NCBI RefSeq assembly: GCF_022825805.1
Contig: NZ_JAJDWC010000020.1
Location: 33,305-97,304, forward strand
Length of the DNA: 64,000 nt
From: Phaeobacter sp.
GTDB lineage: Bacteria > Pseudomonadota > Alphaproteobacteria > Rhodobacterales > Rhodobacteraceae
Reading direction: 5' to 3'
Shown here: piece by piece, positions 17,567 through 27,121 of the stretch
Position numbering within the stretch: position 1 is the first letter of the stretch
Layout of the letters: every line of letters begins with the position of its first letter
Program-made: the position numbers and the translations under genes
Notes under the pieces: generated by a model
Told to the model about the DNA's origin: nothing
Databases searched by the model: none
What the model saw: the letters and a program-made list of their open reading frames with translations, nothing else

Positions 17567-18754
17567 ATGTCCACTGATTTTCTGACTGACATCTCAAACA
17601 CACTGGAAGAGATCAAAGCCGATGGTCTCTACAAGCGGGAACGAATGATCACCTCGCCTCAGGCGGGTGCCATCACCGTTGGCGACGCGGAGGTGATCAA
17701 CCTGTGTGCCAACAATTATCTCGGTTTGGCAGATCACCCGGATCTGGTGCGTGCAGCGCGATCAATCATGGATGACAAAGGCTTCGGCATGGCCTCTGTC
17801 CGCTTTATCTGCGGCACCCAGGATATTCATCGTACGCTGGAACAGCGCCTGGCATCTTTCCTTGGCCAGGATGATGCGATCCTGTTTGCGGCCTGTTTCG
17901 ACGCAAATGGCGGATTGTTCGAACCGTTGTTCGGGCCTGAGGATGCCATCATATCTGACAGTCTGAACCATGCCTCGATCATTGATGGCATTCGGTTGTG
18001 TAAGGCCAAACGCTATCGCTACCTCAACAATGATATGGCGGATCTAGAGGCCTGGTTGGTTCAGGCCCGACAAGATGGGGCCCGCCATATCCTGATCGCA
18101 ACCGATGGCGTGTTTTCGATGGATGGGTATCTGGCCAATCTGCCGGAAATCCGCAGGCTGGCTGACAAATATGATGCCGTCGTGATGGTGGATGACTGTC
18201 ATGCCACCGGGTTTATGGGAGCCACTGGCGCAGGCACGGCAGAGCATTTTGGGGTCAAAGTTGATATTGTCACCGGCACGCTGGGCAAGGCGCTTGGGGG
18301 CGGTATTGGCGGCTACATTGCAGGGCCGCAGCCAGTGATTGATCTCCTGCGGCAGCGGGCGCGGCCCTATCTGTTTTCCAATTCGCTGCCGCCATCAATT
18401 GTCGCCGCCGGTCTGGAGGCGATCCGGTTGGTCGAAGAGGGCGGCGCATTGCGGGCCCAGCTGTTTGAAAACACCAGATACTGGCGGGCAGGATTGCAGC
18501 AGCTCGGCTTTGATCTTTTGGAAGGCGAGCATCCGATTGTTCCTGTCATGCTGGGGGATGCCCAGTTGGCACAGGATATGGCAGCGGCACTGTTTGACGA
18601 AGGCGTTTATGTCGCTGGTTTCTTCTTTCCGGTGGTGCCACGAGGTCAGGCCCGCATTCGCACCCAAATGAACGCGGCGCTGACCCGCGCTGAGCTGGAC
18701 CGGGCGCTGGCGGCCTTTGGTAAGGTCGGCCGTGAGTTGGGGGTTCTGTCATGA
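17567..18754 (+). CDS. kbl: glycine C-acetyltransferase (2-amino-3-ketobutyrate CoA ligase)
   Basis: Splits 2-amino-3-oxobutanoate with CoA into glycine and acetyl-CoA, the second step of threonine breakdown; PLP enzyme of the alpha-oxoamine synthase family. 395 residues. The PLP lysine is K241 in [15 protein letters not shown]; other family segments are [10 protein letters not shown], the CATGFMG region after DD-H ([13 protein letters not shown]) and [14 protein letters not shown]. An AGAAGGAG ribosome site precedes ATG. The stop overlaps the tdh start by four bases (ATGA), so the two pathway enzymes are made together. Confidence 0.96.
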   Translation: MSTDFLTDISNTLEEIKADGLYKRERMITSPQAGAITVGDAEVINLCANNYLGLADHPDLVRAARSIMDDKGFGMASVRFICGTQDIHRTLEQRLASFLGQDDAILFAACFDANGGLFEPLFGPEDAIISDSLNHASIIDGIRLCKAKRYRYLNNDMADLEAWLVQARQDGARHILIATDGVFSMDGYLANLPEIRRLADKYDAVVMVDDCHATGFMGATGAGTAEHFGVKVDIVTGTLGKALGGGIGGYIAGPQPVIDLLRQRARPYLFSNSLPPSIVAAGLEAIRLVEEGGALRAQLFENTRYWRAGLQQLGFDLLEGEHPIVPVMLGDAQLAQDMAAALFDEGVYVAGFFFPVVPRGQARIRTQMNAALTRAELDRALAAFGKVGRELGVLS

Positions 18755-19797
18755 CCTTACCCAATACTATGAAGGCGCTGGAAAAGAGCTATCCGCGTGA
18801 AGGTCTTTGGCAGGTTCAAGCTCCGGTTCCGGAGATAGGACCGGATGAAGTTCTGATCAAAGTCACCAAAACCGGGATCTGCGGCACGGATATTCACATC
18901 TGGAATTGGGATGAGTGGGCGGCCCACACGGTGCCCTTGCCGATGATCACTGGCCATGAATTTGCAGGTGAAATCGTTGAGTTGGGCCGCAGGGTCAGCG
19001 ACCTGAAGGTGGGCCAGCGGTGTTCGGGCGAAGGCCATTTGATCCAAACCGATTCTCGTCAATCCCGCGCAGGTAAATTTCACCTCGATCCGGGTACGCG
19101 GGGCATCGGTGTGAATGAGCAAGGCGCATTTGCACAATATCTAAAATTACCAGCCTTCAACGTGGTGCCACTTCCGGATGAGATCCCGGACGAGATCGGC
19201 GCGATCCTGGATCCACTGGGCAATGCGGTGCACACGGCGCTGAGTTTTGATCTGCTGGGAGAGGATGTTTTGATCACAGGGGCCGGCCCAATAGGCATCA
19301 TGGCCGCAGCTGTGGCGAAACATGCCGGCGCGCGCCATGTGGTCATCACGGATATCAATCCGGACCGTTTGGCCTTGGCCGAACATGTGGTCCCGTCGGT
19401 ACGGACCGTGAATGTGAACGAGGAGGCCCTGCCGGATGTGGTGCAGGCGTTGGGGTTGAAGCAGGGGTTTGATGTCGGGCTGGAAATGTCGGGAAACCAG
19501 GCGGCGTTGGATCAGATGGTGGATGCATTGGTGATGGGGGGCAAAATCGCCCTGCTTGGCATTCCACCAGGTCAATCGCCTGTCGATTGGTCCCGGATCG
19601 TGTTCAAAGCCATCACGATCAAAGGCGTCTACGGTCGAGAGATGTTTGAGACCTGGTATAAGATGATCGCGATGTTGCAGAACGGGTTGGATATCAGCCG
19701 CGTGATCACCCATCGCTTTGATGTGGATGATTTTGCCAAAGGCTTTGCTGCGATGAAATCAGGTGCCAGCGGCAAGGTCGTGTTGGACTGGACCTGA
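18751..19797 (+). CDS. tdh: L-threonine 3-dehydrogenase (medium-chain, lacking structural-zinc cysteines)
   Basis: Oxidises threonine to 2-amino-3-oxobutanoate with NAD, feeding Kbl. Medium-chain zinc dehydrogenase: catalytic Cys and His in [15 protein letters not shown] and [12 protein letters not shown] motif [15 protein letters not shown], and the late [11 protein letters not shown] segment that matches Tdh closely. The region after SGEGH, which in E. coli Tdh holds four structural-zinc cysteines, reads [17 protein letters not shown] and has no cysteine. Length 348 residues. Overlaps kbl by four bases. Activity is expected to be kept because catalytic residues are present. Confidence 0.94.
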   Translation: MTLPNTMKALEKSYPREGLWQVQAPVPEIGPDEVLIKVTKTGICGTDIHIWNWDEWAAHTVPLPMITGHEFAGEIVELGRRVSDLKVGQRCSGEGHLIQTDSRQSRAGKFHLDPGTRGIGVNEQGAFAQYLKLPAFNVVPLPDEIPDEIGAILDPLGNAVHTALSFDLLGEDVLITGAGPIGIMAAAVAKHAGARHVVITDINPDRLALAEHVVPSVRTVNVNEEALPDVVQALGLKQGFDVGLEMSGNQAALDQMVDALVMGGKIALLGIPPGQSPVDWSRIVFKAITIKGVYGREMFETWYKMIAMLQNGLDISRVITHRFDVDDFAKGFAAMKSGASGKVVLDWT

Positions 19798-19808
19798 GGA
19801 ACGAGTGG

Positions 19809-19860
19809 GGGGGCTTTGCCCCCTCGGGCCTGCGGCCCTCACCCCCAGGATATTTTTGGC
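19809..19860. repeat. REP-like intergenic element with two hairpins and an AT-rich tail
   Basis: Two GC-rich hairpins in tandem (GGGGGC-TTT-GCCCCC at 19809-19823 and GGGCC-TGC-GGCCC at 19826-19838), then CACCCCCAGGATATTTTTGGC. From general knowledge, Rhodobacteraceae genomes carry many dispersed intergenic copies with a similar tail; only this copy is seen in the window, so the repeat status rests on memory. It sits between the convergent tdh and phosphatase genes and may also act as a bidirectional terminator. Confidence 0.45.
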
Positions 19861-19890
19861 AAAGGGAAGGGGATCACGCAGGACACAGCA

Positions 19891-20619
19891 TCATGGGGTG
19901 AGCGGCTGGCGCCCTTCTGGGGTCAATAGCCAGCAATCGCGGCCTTCGAAGACGGCGACGGCCAGTGGTTTGCCGTAGCCTGCGCCAGTGTCGAGATTGA
20001 CCCGGTTGCCGTAATGCGTTGCCGCATCGACCGGTGTGTGGCCATGGACAATCAGTTTTGGATGATTGCCAGCGTGATCGTGAAACGGTTTGCGGATCCA
20101 GATCAGATCCTGTTCGGTTTGTTGATCAAGCGGTATGCCTGGTTTGATCCCGGCGTGGACAAACGCAAGATCCGTTGTCTGATGCATTGGCAGAAGGCCG
20201 TTCAGAAATCTGATGTGGCTGTCTGGAACAACAGCCTTGGTCTCTGCATGGAGATCCTCTAGCCGGGTGCGATCATCGAACGTGACCCCATAGCTTTCCA
20301 GGGTTTCCCGGCCGCCCAGACGGTCATGCAACCAGTGATAGCCGACCAGAAGATGCGGATCATGGCGTGGAGTGTCTTCGAGGAACCAGGCAAACATCCG
20401 GTCATGGTTGCCAAGCAGGGTGATCCAGTTCTGTCCTGCATCTTTTGCGTTCAGGATGCGATCAATCACCGCCCGGCTGTCTGCGCCGCGATCGATGTAG
20501 TCGCCCAGAAATACAACGGTGGGGCTGGGCCCGCCATCTGCGTGGATCAGTTCAAGTGCGCGCTCCAGCTGAGCGAGTTGGCCATGAATGTCACCGATGG
20601 CGTAAATCGGAGCGGTCAT
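19891..20619 (-). CDS. calcineurin-like metallophosphatase (PPP-type serine/threonine phosphatase)
   Basis: 242 residues with the full metallophosphatase set: GDIHG near residue 8, GDYIDRGADS near 41, GNHDRM near 73, and VHGHTPV near 200, binding two metal ions. The family includes bacterial PrpA-like protein phosphatases and symmetric Ap4A hydrolases. ATG 20619 leads straight into the first motif. It is followed by a REP-like element. Substrate is not evident. It stands alone between convergent tdh and the upstream serA 3' end. Confidence 0.85.
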   Translation of the reverse strand: MTAPIYAIGDIHGQLAQLERALELIHADGGPSPTVVFLGDYIDRGADSRAVIDRILNAKDAGQNWITLLGNHDRMFAWFLEDTPRHDPHLLVGYHWLHDRLGGRETLESYGVTFDDRTRLEDLHAETKAVVPDSHIRFLNGLLPMHQTTDLAFVHAGIKPGIPLDQQTEQDLIWIRKPFHDHAGNHPKLIVHGHTPVDAATHYGNRVNLDTGAGYGKPLAVAVFEGRDCWLLTPEGRQPLTP

Positions 20620-20655
20620 ACAAGACTCCTGTGCCGTTTGTGTGAGCCTAAACGG

Positions 20656-20688
20656 GCTGCGCCGCCCGTTATAGAGGGGCGGCGCAGC
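20656..20688 (-). terminator. strong hairpin downstream of serA
   Basis: Perfect 12-bp stem (GCTGCGCCGCCC / GGGCGGCGCAGC) with a 9-base loop, 27 bases after the serA stop on the minus strand. Only a short T-stretch (GTTTAG) follows, so it may be a weak terminator or an mRNA 3' protecting structure. It also lies within the leader of the phosphatase gene, which is transcribed in the same direction. Confidence 0.5.
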
Positions 20689-20714
20689 TGTTGAAATGGG
20701 ACTTTTAGCTCGGA

Positions 20715-22310
20715 TTAGATGACATCAAACACCAGAGGCTTGATCTGGGTGAACAGACCAGTTTCCGCGAGCTTGGCCCGTGCTTCTGCTGGGACAGGCT
20801 CATCCACATAGAGCAGGGCGATGGCTTCACCTCCGGCGTCTGACCGCCCCAGGGTGAAGTTCGCAATGTTGACAGCGTTGTCCCCCATGGTCCGGCCCAA
20901 GGCCCCGATAATGCCGGGGACATCTTCGTTGGTTGTGTAGAGCATATGCGCGCCGACCTCGGCATCGATGTTGATCCCCTTGATCTGGATAAAGCGGGGT
21001 TTGCCATCGGAGAACACGGTACCAGCCACGGAGCGTTCGCGTTTTGCTGTGACCACAGTAACTTTGACGTAGCCGTCAAAGGTGCCGGATTTGTCCTGAT
21101 TGGTCGTCGAAATCTTGATCCCACGTTCTTTGGCCACCACAGGTGCGGAGACCATGTTCACATCCGGGTTCACGCTTTTCAGGATGCCCGCGATCACGGC
21201 GCAGTTCAGCGCCTCCAGGTTCATATCGGCAACCACACCGTCGTATAGGACGTTGATTGCCAGCACGGGTTCATCCGACATCTGCCCTGCAAAGGAACCA
21301 AGGTGATCTGCGAGTTTGATCCAGGGTCCCATGACCTTGGCCTCTTCGGCGGTGACGGATGGCATGTTCAGGGCATTTTCGACGGCCCCATCCAGCAGAT
21401 AATTGGACATCTGTTCCGCCACCTGAAGCGCCACGTTTTCCTGGGCTTCGGTTGTGGCGGCGCCAAGGTGCGGCGTGCAGACCACATTGGGCAGACCGAA
21501 CAGCGGGTTTTCCTTGGCCGGTTCGACGGAGAACACATCAAAGGCCGCGCCAGCGATATGGCCGGAGGTCAGCAGTTCCGCGAGTGCAGCTTCGTCGACC
21601 AGGCCACCCCGCGCGCAGTTGATGATCCTTACGCCTTTTTTGGTCTTGGCCAGATTTTCCTTCGACAGGATGTTGCGGGTTTGATCGGTCAGCGGGACAT
21701 GCAGGGTGATGAAATCCGCGCGGGCCAGCAGTTCGTCCAGCTCCAGCTTTTCAACACCCATCTTTGCGGCTTTTTCGGCGCTGAGAAACGGATCATATGC
21801 GACCACTTTCATCTTCAGCCCCCGGGCGCGATCACAGACGATGCCCCCGATGTTGCCCGCGCCGATCACGCCGAGCGTTTTATTGGTCAGCTCAACACCC
21901 ATGAATTTTGACTTTTCCCATTTGCCAGCATGGGTCGATGCAGAGGCCTCGGGCAATTGGCGGGCCACTGCAAACATCATCGCAATGGCATGTTCCGCTG
22001 TGGTGATCATATTGCCAAAAGGCGTGTTCATGACGATGACACCGCGCTTGGATGCAGCATCTTTGTCGACATTGTCAGTGCCGATCCCGGCGCGCCCAAC
22101 GACCTTCAGGTTGGGGGCGGCCTCCAGGATTTTCTCGGTGACTTTGGTGGCGGACCGGATGGCGAGGCCATCGTATTGGCCGATGATGGAGGCCAGTTTG
22201 TCTTTGTCCTTGCCGACGTCGGGCAGGAAATCGACATCAATGCCGCGGTCACGGAAAATCTGGACGGCGGTTTCGGACAGTTTGTCAGAGACGAGTACTT
22301 TGGGAGCCAT
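20715..22310 (-). CDS. serA: D-3-phosphoglycerate dehydrogenase
   Basis: First step of the phosphorylated serine pathway: oxidises 3-phosphoglycerate with NAD. 531 residues, the long form with an allosteric substrate-binding (ASB) domain and a C-terminal ACT domain. NAD motif GAGNIGGIVCDRARG near residue 146; catalytic Arg in NCARGGLVDEAAL, and His in [16 protein letters not shown] region begins near residue 455 (HMLYTTNEDVPGIIGALG) and suggests feedback by serine. ATG 22310 has an AAAGGA site; an in-frame upstream start has none. It follows serC by 91 bases, forming a serC-serA operon. Confidence 0.96.
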   Translation of the reverse strand: MAPKVLVSDKLSETAVQIFRDRGIDVDFLPDVGKDKDKLASIIGQYDGLAIRSATKVTEKILEAAPNLKVVGRAGIGTDNVDKDAASKRGVIVMNTPFGNMITTAEHAIAMMFAVARQLPEASASTHAGKWEKSKFMGVELTNKTLGVIGAGNIGGIVCDRARGLKMKVVAYDPFLSAEKAAKMGVEKLELDELLARADFITLHVPLTDQTRNILSKENLAKTKKGVRIINCARGGLVDEAALAELLTSGHIAGAAFDVFSVEPAKENPLFGLPNVVCTPHLGAATTEAQENVALQVAEQMSNYLLDGAVENALNMPSVTAEEAKVMGPWIKLADHLGSFAGQMSDEPVLAINVLYDGVVADMNLEALNCAVIAGILKSVNPDVNMVSAPVVAKERGIKISTTNQDKSGTFDGYVKVTVVTAKRERSVAGTVFSDGKPRFIQIKGINIDAEVGAHMLYTTNEDVPGIIGALGRTMGDNAVNIANFTLGRSDAGGEAIALLYVDEPVPAEARAKLAETGLFTQIKPLVFDVI

Positions 22311-22401
22311 TGTATTGGTCCTTTTGTTCGGGTGCCACATTGGGCAGAAAATGGGGAACTGTGCTCCGGCGGGTCATGCCGGAGCCACGTTGTTCTGTTG
22401 G

Positions 22402-23547
22402 TCAGCCTTGGGAGAGCAATTCGGTCTCATAGGCCCATTCGAGCCAGGGCAGCATTGCTTTGATATCGGCGGTTTCCACGGTGCCGCCGCACCAGATCCG
22501 CAGGCCGGCTGGTGCATCCCGGTAGGCACCCACGTCGAGGGCTACATTTTCCGTTTCCAGCCGCTTGGCCACAGCTTTTGCAAAGGCCGCGCCATCCTTG
22601 ATCCGGTCATCGGTAAACCGGAGGCAAACGCCTGTGTTGGATCGTGTTGCCGGATCTTCGGCGAGATTGTCGATCCAGTCGTGTTTGGCGCAGAAATCAA
22701 AAATCGCTTGGGCGTTGGCATTGGCCCGCTTCATCAAGCCCTGAAGCCCACCAACGGACCGCGCCCAGTCCAGCGCCAGAAGGTAGTCTTCGACAGCCAG
22801 CATGGAGGGGGTGTTGATGGTGGCGCCTTTGAAAATGCCATCGATCAATTTGCCGCCTTTGGTGAGACGGAAGATTTTGGGCAGTGGCCAGGGTGGTGTG
22901 TAGCTTTCCAAGCGCGCCACCGCTCGGGGGGAGAGGATGATCATGCCATGGGCCGCTTCACCCCCCAGCACCTTTTGCCAGGAGAATGTCGTCACATCCA
23001 GTTTGTCCCAGGGCAGGTCCTGCGCAAAGGCTGCAGAGGTGGCATCGCAGATTGTCAAACCTTCGCGGTCGGCAGGAATCCAGTCTCCATTCGGTACGCG
23101 CACGCCCGATGTTGTGCCGTTCCACGTGAAAACGATATCTTTTGCGAAATCGACAGCCGCAAGATCGATCAAGGCGCCATAATCAGCAGTTTTGACTTCG
23201 GCGTCGATCCGCAACTGTTTGACCACATCCGTGACCCATCCTGCACCAAAGCTTTCCCAGGCAAGCATTTCCGTGCCGCGCGCGCCCAGCAAGTTCCACA
23301 TCGCCATTTCCACCGCCCCGGTGTCGGAGGCGGGCACAATGCCGATTTTGTAGTCTGCGGGGACCCCAAGCACCTCTCGGGTGCCTTCGATGGCGGCCAG
23401 GAGCCTTTCTTTGCCGACAGCAGCACGGTGGCTGCGCCCAAGTGGGGCGTCTGCGAGTTTTTGCACATCAAAAGCGGGGGGTTTGGCACAGGGGCCAGAA
23501 GAAAAACGCGGATTGGCCGGCCGCGTTGCCGGTTGTTCAATAGCCAT
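22402..23547 (-). CDS. serC: phosphoserine aminotransferase
   Basis: Converts 3-phosphohydroxypyruvate to phosphoserine using glutamate and PLP. 381 residues. The [13 protein letters not shown] opening is the alphaproteobacterial SerC type; the PLP-lysine region is [18 protein letters not shown] 23547 is preferred over a start 99 bases upstream because the upstream part forms a structured leader rather than coding sequence, and a GGAAGGG ribosome site sits before 23547. It is the first gene of serC-serA, and serB is divergent, so all three pathway genes are at one locus. Confidence 0.95.
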   Translation of the reverse strand: MAIEQPATRPANPRFSSGPCAKPPAFDVQKLADAPLGRSHRAAVGKERLLAAIEGTREVLGVPADYKIGIVPASDTGAVEMAMWNLLGARGTEMLAWESFGAGWVTDVVKQLRIDAEVKTADYGALIDLAAVDFAKDIVFTWNGTTSGVRVPNGDWIPADREGLTICDATSAAFAQDLPWDKLDVTTFSWQKVLGGEAAHGMIILSPRAVARLESYTPPWPLPKIFRLTKGGKLIDGIFKGATINTPSMLAVEDYLLALDWARSVGGLQGLMKRANANAQAIFDFCAKHDWIDNLAEDPATRSNTGVCLRFTDDRIKDGAAFAKAVAKRLETENVALDVGAYRDAPAGLRIWCGGTVETADIKAMLPWLEWAYETELLSQG

Positions 23548-23625
23548 TACTGCTACCCTTCCAGATAAGCGCCTCTCGTTGGGGAGAGGTGTCCCACTGA
23601 CCGGAGTACTGCTCCTCCGAGGGGG
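23548..23625 (-). promoter_or_regulatory. candidate serC leader RNA (conserved alphaproteobacterial motif)
   Basis: Reading toward serC on the minus strand, there are three consecutive hairpins: CGGAG/CTCCG (23602-23619), CCTCTC/GAGAGG with a 6-base loop (23572-23589), and GCTTATC/GGTAGC with one bulge (23552-23570) whose loop holds the GGAAGG ribosome site. The serC leader described for alphaproteobacteria lies upstream of serC-serA and its last stem overlaps the ribosome site, which matches this layout. I matched the arrangement from memory, not to a covariance model. Confidence 0.5.
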
Positions 23626-23847
23626 TCGCAACACATGAATCGCCATTTCGCGGCTATTTTGGAATCAATTGCGACGCATTTTGACGCCTTTCGGAAACAT
23701 ATGATCGGGATTCAACCAAACGGTCCGTTGGGCGAACGATGAGGGTGGCTCCTTGTCATTTCTTTGCAGAGGACAGGGAAACAGGGGCTTGGCCTTGCCT
23801 GTCTCGCAGGCTTATGACTGGCGCAGTCTTTCTGATGGAGCATTGTC

Positions 23848-24723
23848 ATGTTTGTTGTCACGCTTTTGTGCGCCCCCGCAACAGCAGCGCTTGCGCCTGC
23901 TTTGATCGAATCCCTCCGCAATGCGTGGGGTGGCGGTGATGTGCAGTGGCTGGCCCCGGATGAGGCTGCAGAATTCACCATAGATCGTGTGCCCGACAAT
24001 CAGTGGGACGTCTGGGCAGATCTTCAGGGCATGGGTGTCGACCTGGTTGTGCAGCAAACAGCCGGGCGGCGGAAGAAAATGCTGCTGGCGGATATGGACA
24101 GCACGATGATCCAGCAAGAGTGCATCGACGAGCTTGCAGAAGAAGCTGGCGTTGGCGCGCGGGTCAAAGAAATCACGGCGCGGGCCATGAATGGCGAGCT
24201 GGATTTTGAAGGCGCGCTGACAGAGCGGGTGGGCCTGCTGAAAGGGCTGCCAGAAACGGTGATTGACGATGTGCTTGAGCAGAGAATCACGCTGATGCCC
24301 GGCGGTCGTGAGTTGCTGGCAACCATGAAGGCTGATGGCGCCTACGCAGCCTTGGTGTCAGGTGGTTTCACGGCCTTTACCAGCCGCGTGGCTGCGGATC
24401 TGGGCTTTGACGAAAACAGGGCCAATACCCTGCTGGTCGAAGATGGGAAGCTGACCGGTCAGGCGGGCCGCCCGATTCTGGGCCGCGCTGCCAAGGAGGA
24501 GGCGCTGGAGCAAATCACCGATCGACTGAACCTGACCGATGCTGATGTGATGGCGGTGGGCGATGGTGCCAATGATCTGGGCATGTTGAAACGGGCTGGG
24601 GCCGGCGTTGCCCTGCACGCCAAACCCGCTGTCGCGGCAGAATGCAACATCCGTATCAACCATGGTGATTTGACGGCGCTATTGTATATTCAAGGCTTTG
24701 CAAAATCGGAATTCAAAGGCTGA
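23848..24723 (+). CDS. serB: phosphoserine phosphatase
   Basis: Last step of serine synthesis: dephosphorylates phosphoserine. HAD-superfamily enzyme of 291 residues: nucleophile motif LLADMDSTMIQQECIDELAE (about residues 78-97), motif II SGGFTAF, and motif IV GDGANDLGML. The first 75 residues form an N-terminal accessory region typical of SerB. It is divergent from serC-serA across about 300 bases that hold the serC leader and, presumably, both promoters; no clear -35/-10 pair for serB was picked out. Confidence 0.95.
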   Translation: MFVVTLLCAPATAALAPALIESLRNAWGGGDVQWLAPDEAAEFTIDRVPDNQWDVWADLQGMGVDLVVQQTAGRRKKMLLADMDSTMIQQECIDELAEEAGVGARVKEITARAMNGELDFEGALTERVGLLKGLPETVIDDVLEQRITLMPGGRELLATMKADGAYAALVSGGFTAFTSRVAADLGFDENRANTLLVEDGKLTGQAGRPILGRAAKEEALEQITDRLNLTDADVMAVGDGANDLGMLKRAGAGVALHAKPAVAAECNIRINHGDLTALLYIQGFAKSEFKG

Positions 24724-24726
24724 ACC

Positions 24727-25485
24727 ATGTTTGAAGTCGGAATTGAGCTGCTGCTCTTGCTAGTGGCGGCTGCGTTTTTTGCAGGCTTTATTGATGCCGT
24801 TGCAGGAGGCGGGGGGCTGATCACGGTTCCGGTTCTCCTGCTGGCGGGGGCGAATCCGATCACTGCATTGGCCACCAATAAGATACAGGGGCTTTTTGGA
24901 TCTGCCACGGCCGCGTTGAGCTATGCGCGCGGGGGACATGTCAATCTGCGGGAACAGGCTGGGTCGGCGCTGATTGCGGGTTTTGCATCGGTCGTTGGGG
25001 CGTTGCTGATCACGATTTTGCCGACCGATTGGATACGGCTGATCCTGCCTGTTCTGCTCATCGGGATTGCGGTGTTCTTTGCTACCAAAAAGGGATTGGA
25101 CGACAGCGATCGGGCGCGCCGTATTTCCCCGGCTCTCTTTGCGGTAACGATTGTGCCGCTCTGTGGTGCCTATGATGGGTTACTGGGCCCTGGCGCTGGC
25201 AGTTTCTATATGCTCGGTTTTGTGTCTTTGGCCGGGTATGGTATTCTTCGAGCGACGGCCCACACCAAGCTGTTGAACTTTGCATCAAATGCCGGGGCGC
25301 TGATGGCCTTTGCCGTTGTGGCCACCCCGTGGTGGGGAGTTGGGCTTGCGATGGGGGCTGCACAAATAGCCGGTGCGCGTGCGGGTGCTGGTCTGGCTCA
25401 GAACAAAGGCGCTGTGGTGATCAAGCCGCTGCTTGTGCTGACGTCGCTGGTCCTTGCTCTGCGTTTGCTGTGGGACATGCTCTGA
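24727..25485 (+). CDS. TSUP (TauE/SafE) family membrane permease
   Basis: 252-residue polytopic membrane protein of the sulfite-exporter TauE/SafE family. The N-terminal repeat has GFIDAVAGGGGLITVPVLL, followed by NPITALATNKIQGLFGS, both family marks; the second half has a GPGAGSFYMLGFV segment. About eight hydrophobic helices. It starts three bases after serB, so it is probably cotranscribed. Members carry sulfite, sulfoacetate, or other organic anions; the substrate here is not apparent. Confidence 0.85.
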   Translation: MFEVGIELLLLLVAAAFFAGFIDAVAGGGGLITVPVLLLAGANPITALATNKIQGLFGSATAALSYARGGHVNLREQAGSALIAGFASVVGALLITILPTDWIRLILPVLLIGIAVFFATKKGLDDSDRARRISPALFAVTIVPLCGAYDGLLGPGAGSFYMLGFVSLAGYGILRATAHTKLLNFASNAGALMAFAVVATPWWGVGLAMGAAQIAGARAGAGLAQNKGAVVIKPLLVLTSLVLALRLLWDML

Positions 25486-25555
25486 CGGGTTTTGCCCCCG
25501 ATCAGCGATAGGACCGCTCCGGCTGCTCGCGTTGCAACCAGGGAGAGGACATATC

Positions 25556-25870
25556 ATGCCACAGTATATTTTTGCCTATCATGGCGGGAAATCACCCGAA
25601 AGCGAAGCTGAGGGGGCCAGAATGATGGCCGCTTGGAAATCCTGGATGGAGGGGCTCGGGTCCGGGCTGGTCGTGCCAGGAAACCCTGTAGGCCTGTCCA
25701 AAACGGTGCATCATGACGGGGTGGACGACGACGGCGGGGCCAATCCGATCTCTGGTTATTCCGTGGTCGAAGCTGCCGATCTCCACAGTGCCTGCGCCAT
25801 GGCCAAAGGATGTCCTCTGGCCGTCGATGGGGATGGCACCGTAGAGGTCGCCGAACTCATGGAGATGTAG
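25556..25870 (+). CDS. YCII/DGPF-domain small protein
   Basis: 104 residues. The QYIFAYHGGKSPESEAEGARMMAAWKSWM opening and the later SGYSVVEAADLHSACAMAKGCP segment fit the ferredoxin-like YCII-related (DGPF) family, often found near sigma factors or as stand-alone proteins of unknown function. ATG 25556 has a GGGAGAGG site. Low-complexity acidic stretch near residue 56 (VDDDGGANP). No operon partner is obvious. Function unknown. Confidence 0.72.
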   Translation: MPQYIFAYHGGKSPESEAEGARMMAAWKSWMEGLGSGLVVPGNPVGLSKTVHHDGVDDDGGANPISGYSVVEAADLHSACAMAKGCPLAVDGDGTVEVAELMEM

Positions 25871-25952
25871 CGCAAGCCCATGTGTCGTTCTGGATGCTAT
25901 TGGATGAACCTGTGTTCCAGAACAACACCCGGGCTGTGTGAGAGATCTGTCG

Positions 25953-26951
25953 TTATGCCAACAGTTCAGCTGACGGGCGGATATCGCCGCAATTCACATT
26001 GCGTCGGTTCACCAGCGGGGCATAGCGGTAGAGCTTTGTGGATGGATGATCCGGGTCAAGCACGCCAAGCCCGACAAGAATGCTCGCAATGGCGCATTCA
26101 CTGGCGCGGGTCGCCCCATCCGTGATCTTGAGAGCAACGCCCAGTTTCTGTTCCGGCAGGATCGCAATGAAGACCGCCTCTGCACCGGTTTTGATTGCCA
26201 CCTTGCCATTCATGGCGCGCATCAGATTGGTGCAGGCGCGTGTTTCTCCTGCAACCAGTTCAGGGTGGGCTGTCATCGCTGCGACCAGCTGTTGTGCCGC
26301 TTCGGCATCGCGGCCAGACCTATCTGCGGCGCTTGCAAGCCACGCCATTGACCGCGCCAGCCCGACGACAGAGGTGGCAAAATTCGGGGCAGAGCAGCCA
26401 TCAATCCCGTAACCTGGGCTGGTCTCTCCTGTTACCTGTTCAAAAGCGTCACGACAGGCCTGCTGAACCGGATGGTCGATGTCGATATAATCAGGCCCCG
26501 CACCCAGGTGTTGCGAGAGCGTCAGAAAGCCTGCGTGTTTGCCGGAACAGTTGTTATGAACTTGGCACGGGCTGTTGTCGGTCTTGATCAGATCGTTGCG
26601 GGCCGGAATGTCATTGGGCATTTGTGGCCCACACCGCAGGTCATCATCGGACAGGGACAGCTGCTCCAGCCATGTGTTCACCCGGCTTGTGTGGATCTCT
26701 GCACCGTTGTGCGAGGCGCAGGCAAGGGCAAGCTGTTCGGAGGTTAACCCATACTTCGCGGCGGCCCCAGACGTGATCAACGGCAGAGCCTGGATCATTT
26801 TGGCCGAGCTGCGCGGATAGATCACGGCGTTGGGATCACCCCAGCTGCGCACGATCTCGCCCTTTGCGTTGCACACAACCGCATGTCCGAGGTGGAGGCT
26901 TTCGAGAAGCGGGCCGCGCCAGACTTCGGCCATTGGTACTGGGTTGGTCAT
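25953..26951 (-). CDS. asparaginase (type II family of Rhizobium kind)
   Basis: 332 residues matching the family typified by Rhizobium etli asparaginase (PF06089), unrelated to the E. coli enzymes. Recognisable segments: VAEVWRGPLLES-like N-terminus (here MAEVWRGPLLESLHLGHAVV), YPRSSAKMIQALPL with the Ser-Lys pair, NNCSGKHAGFL and GIDGCSAPNF. It hydrolyses asparagine to aspartate and ammonia. ATG 26951 is preceded by AGGAAAGG. Divergent from the IalB-family gene. Promoter not identified. Confidence 0.85.
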   Translation of the reverse strand: MTNPVPMAEVWRGPLLESLHLGHAVVCNAKGEIVRSWGDPNAVIYPRSSAKMIQALPLITSGAAAKYGLTSEQLALACASHNGAEIHTSRVNTWLEQLSLSDDDLRCGPQMPNDIPARNDLIKTDNSPCQVHNNCSGKHAGFLTLSQHLGAGPDYIDIDHPVQQACRDAFEQVTGETSPGYGIDGCSAPNFATSVVGLARSMAWLASAADRSGRDAEAAQQLVAAMTAHPELVAGETRACTNLMRAMNGKVAIKTGAEAVFIAILPEQKLGVALKITDGATRASECAIASILVGLGVLDPDHPSTKLYRYAPLVNRRNVNCGDIRPSAELLA

Positions 26952-27121
26952 CAAAAACGCCTTTCCTGTTGGCAATTTCCCGCCAAAACGGGGTTTCACC
27001 CGTGGCGATAGTTACGTTAGTGTGTATGAGTAAGCAAGCGAGGGTCTCGGGACCAGACAGCGGAGAGAACGCTGCATGGCCTTTGCTAGTTTGAGGTAAG
27101 ACAGTCTTGGAGTCGGGACAA

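Noticed and set aside
21706..23568. 620-codon open frame on the plus strand
   Set aside because: Entirely antisense to serA and serC, which carry all family motifs; no domain is evident in this frame.
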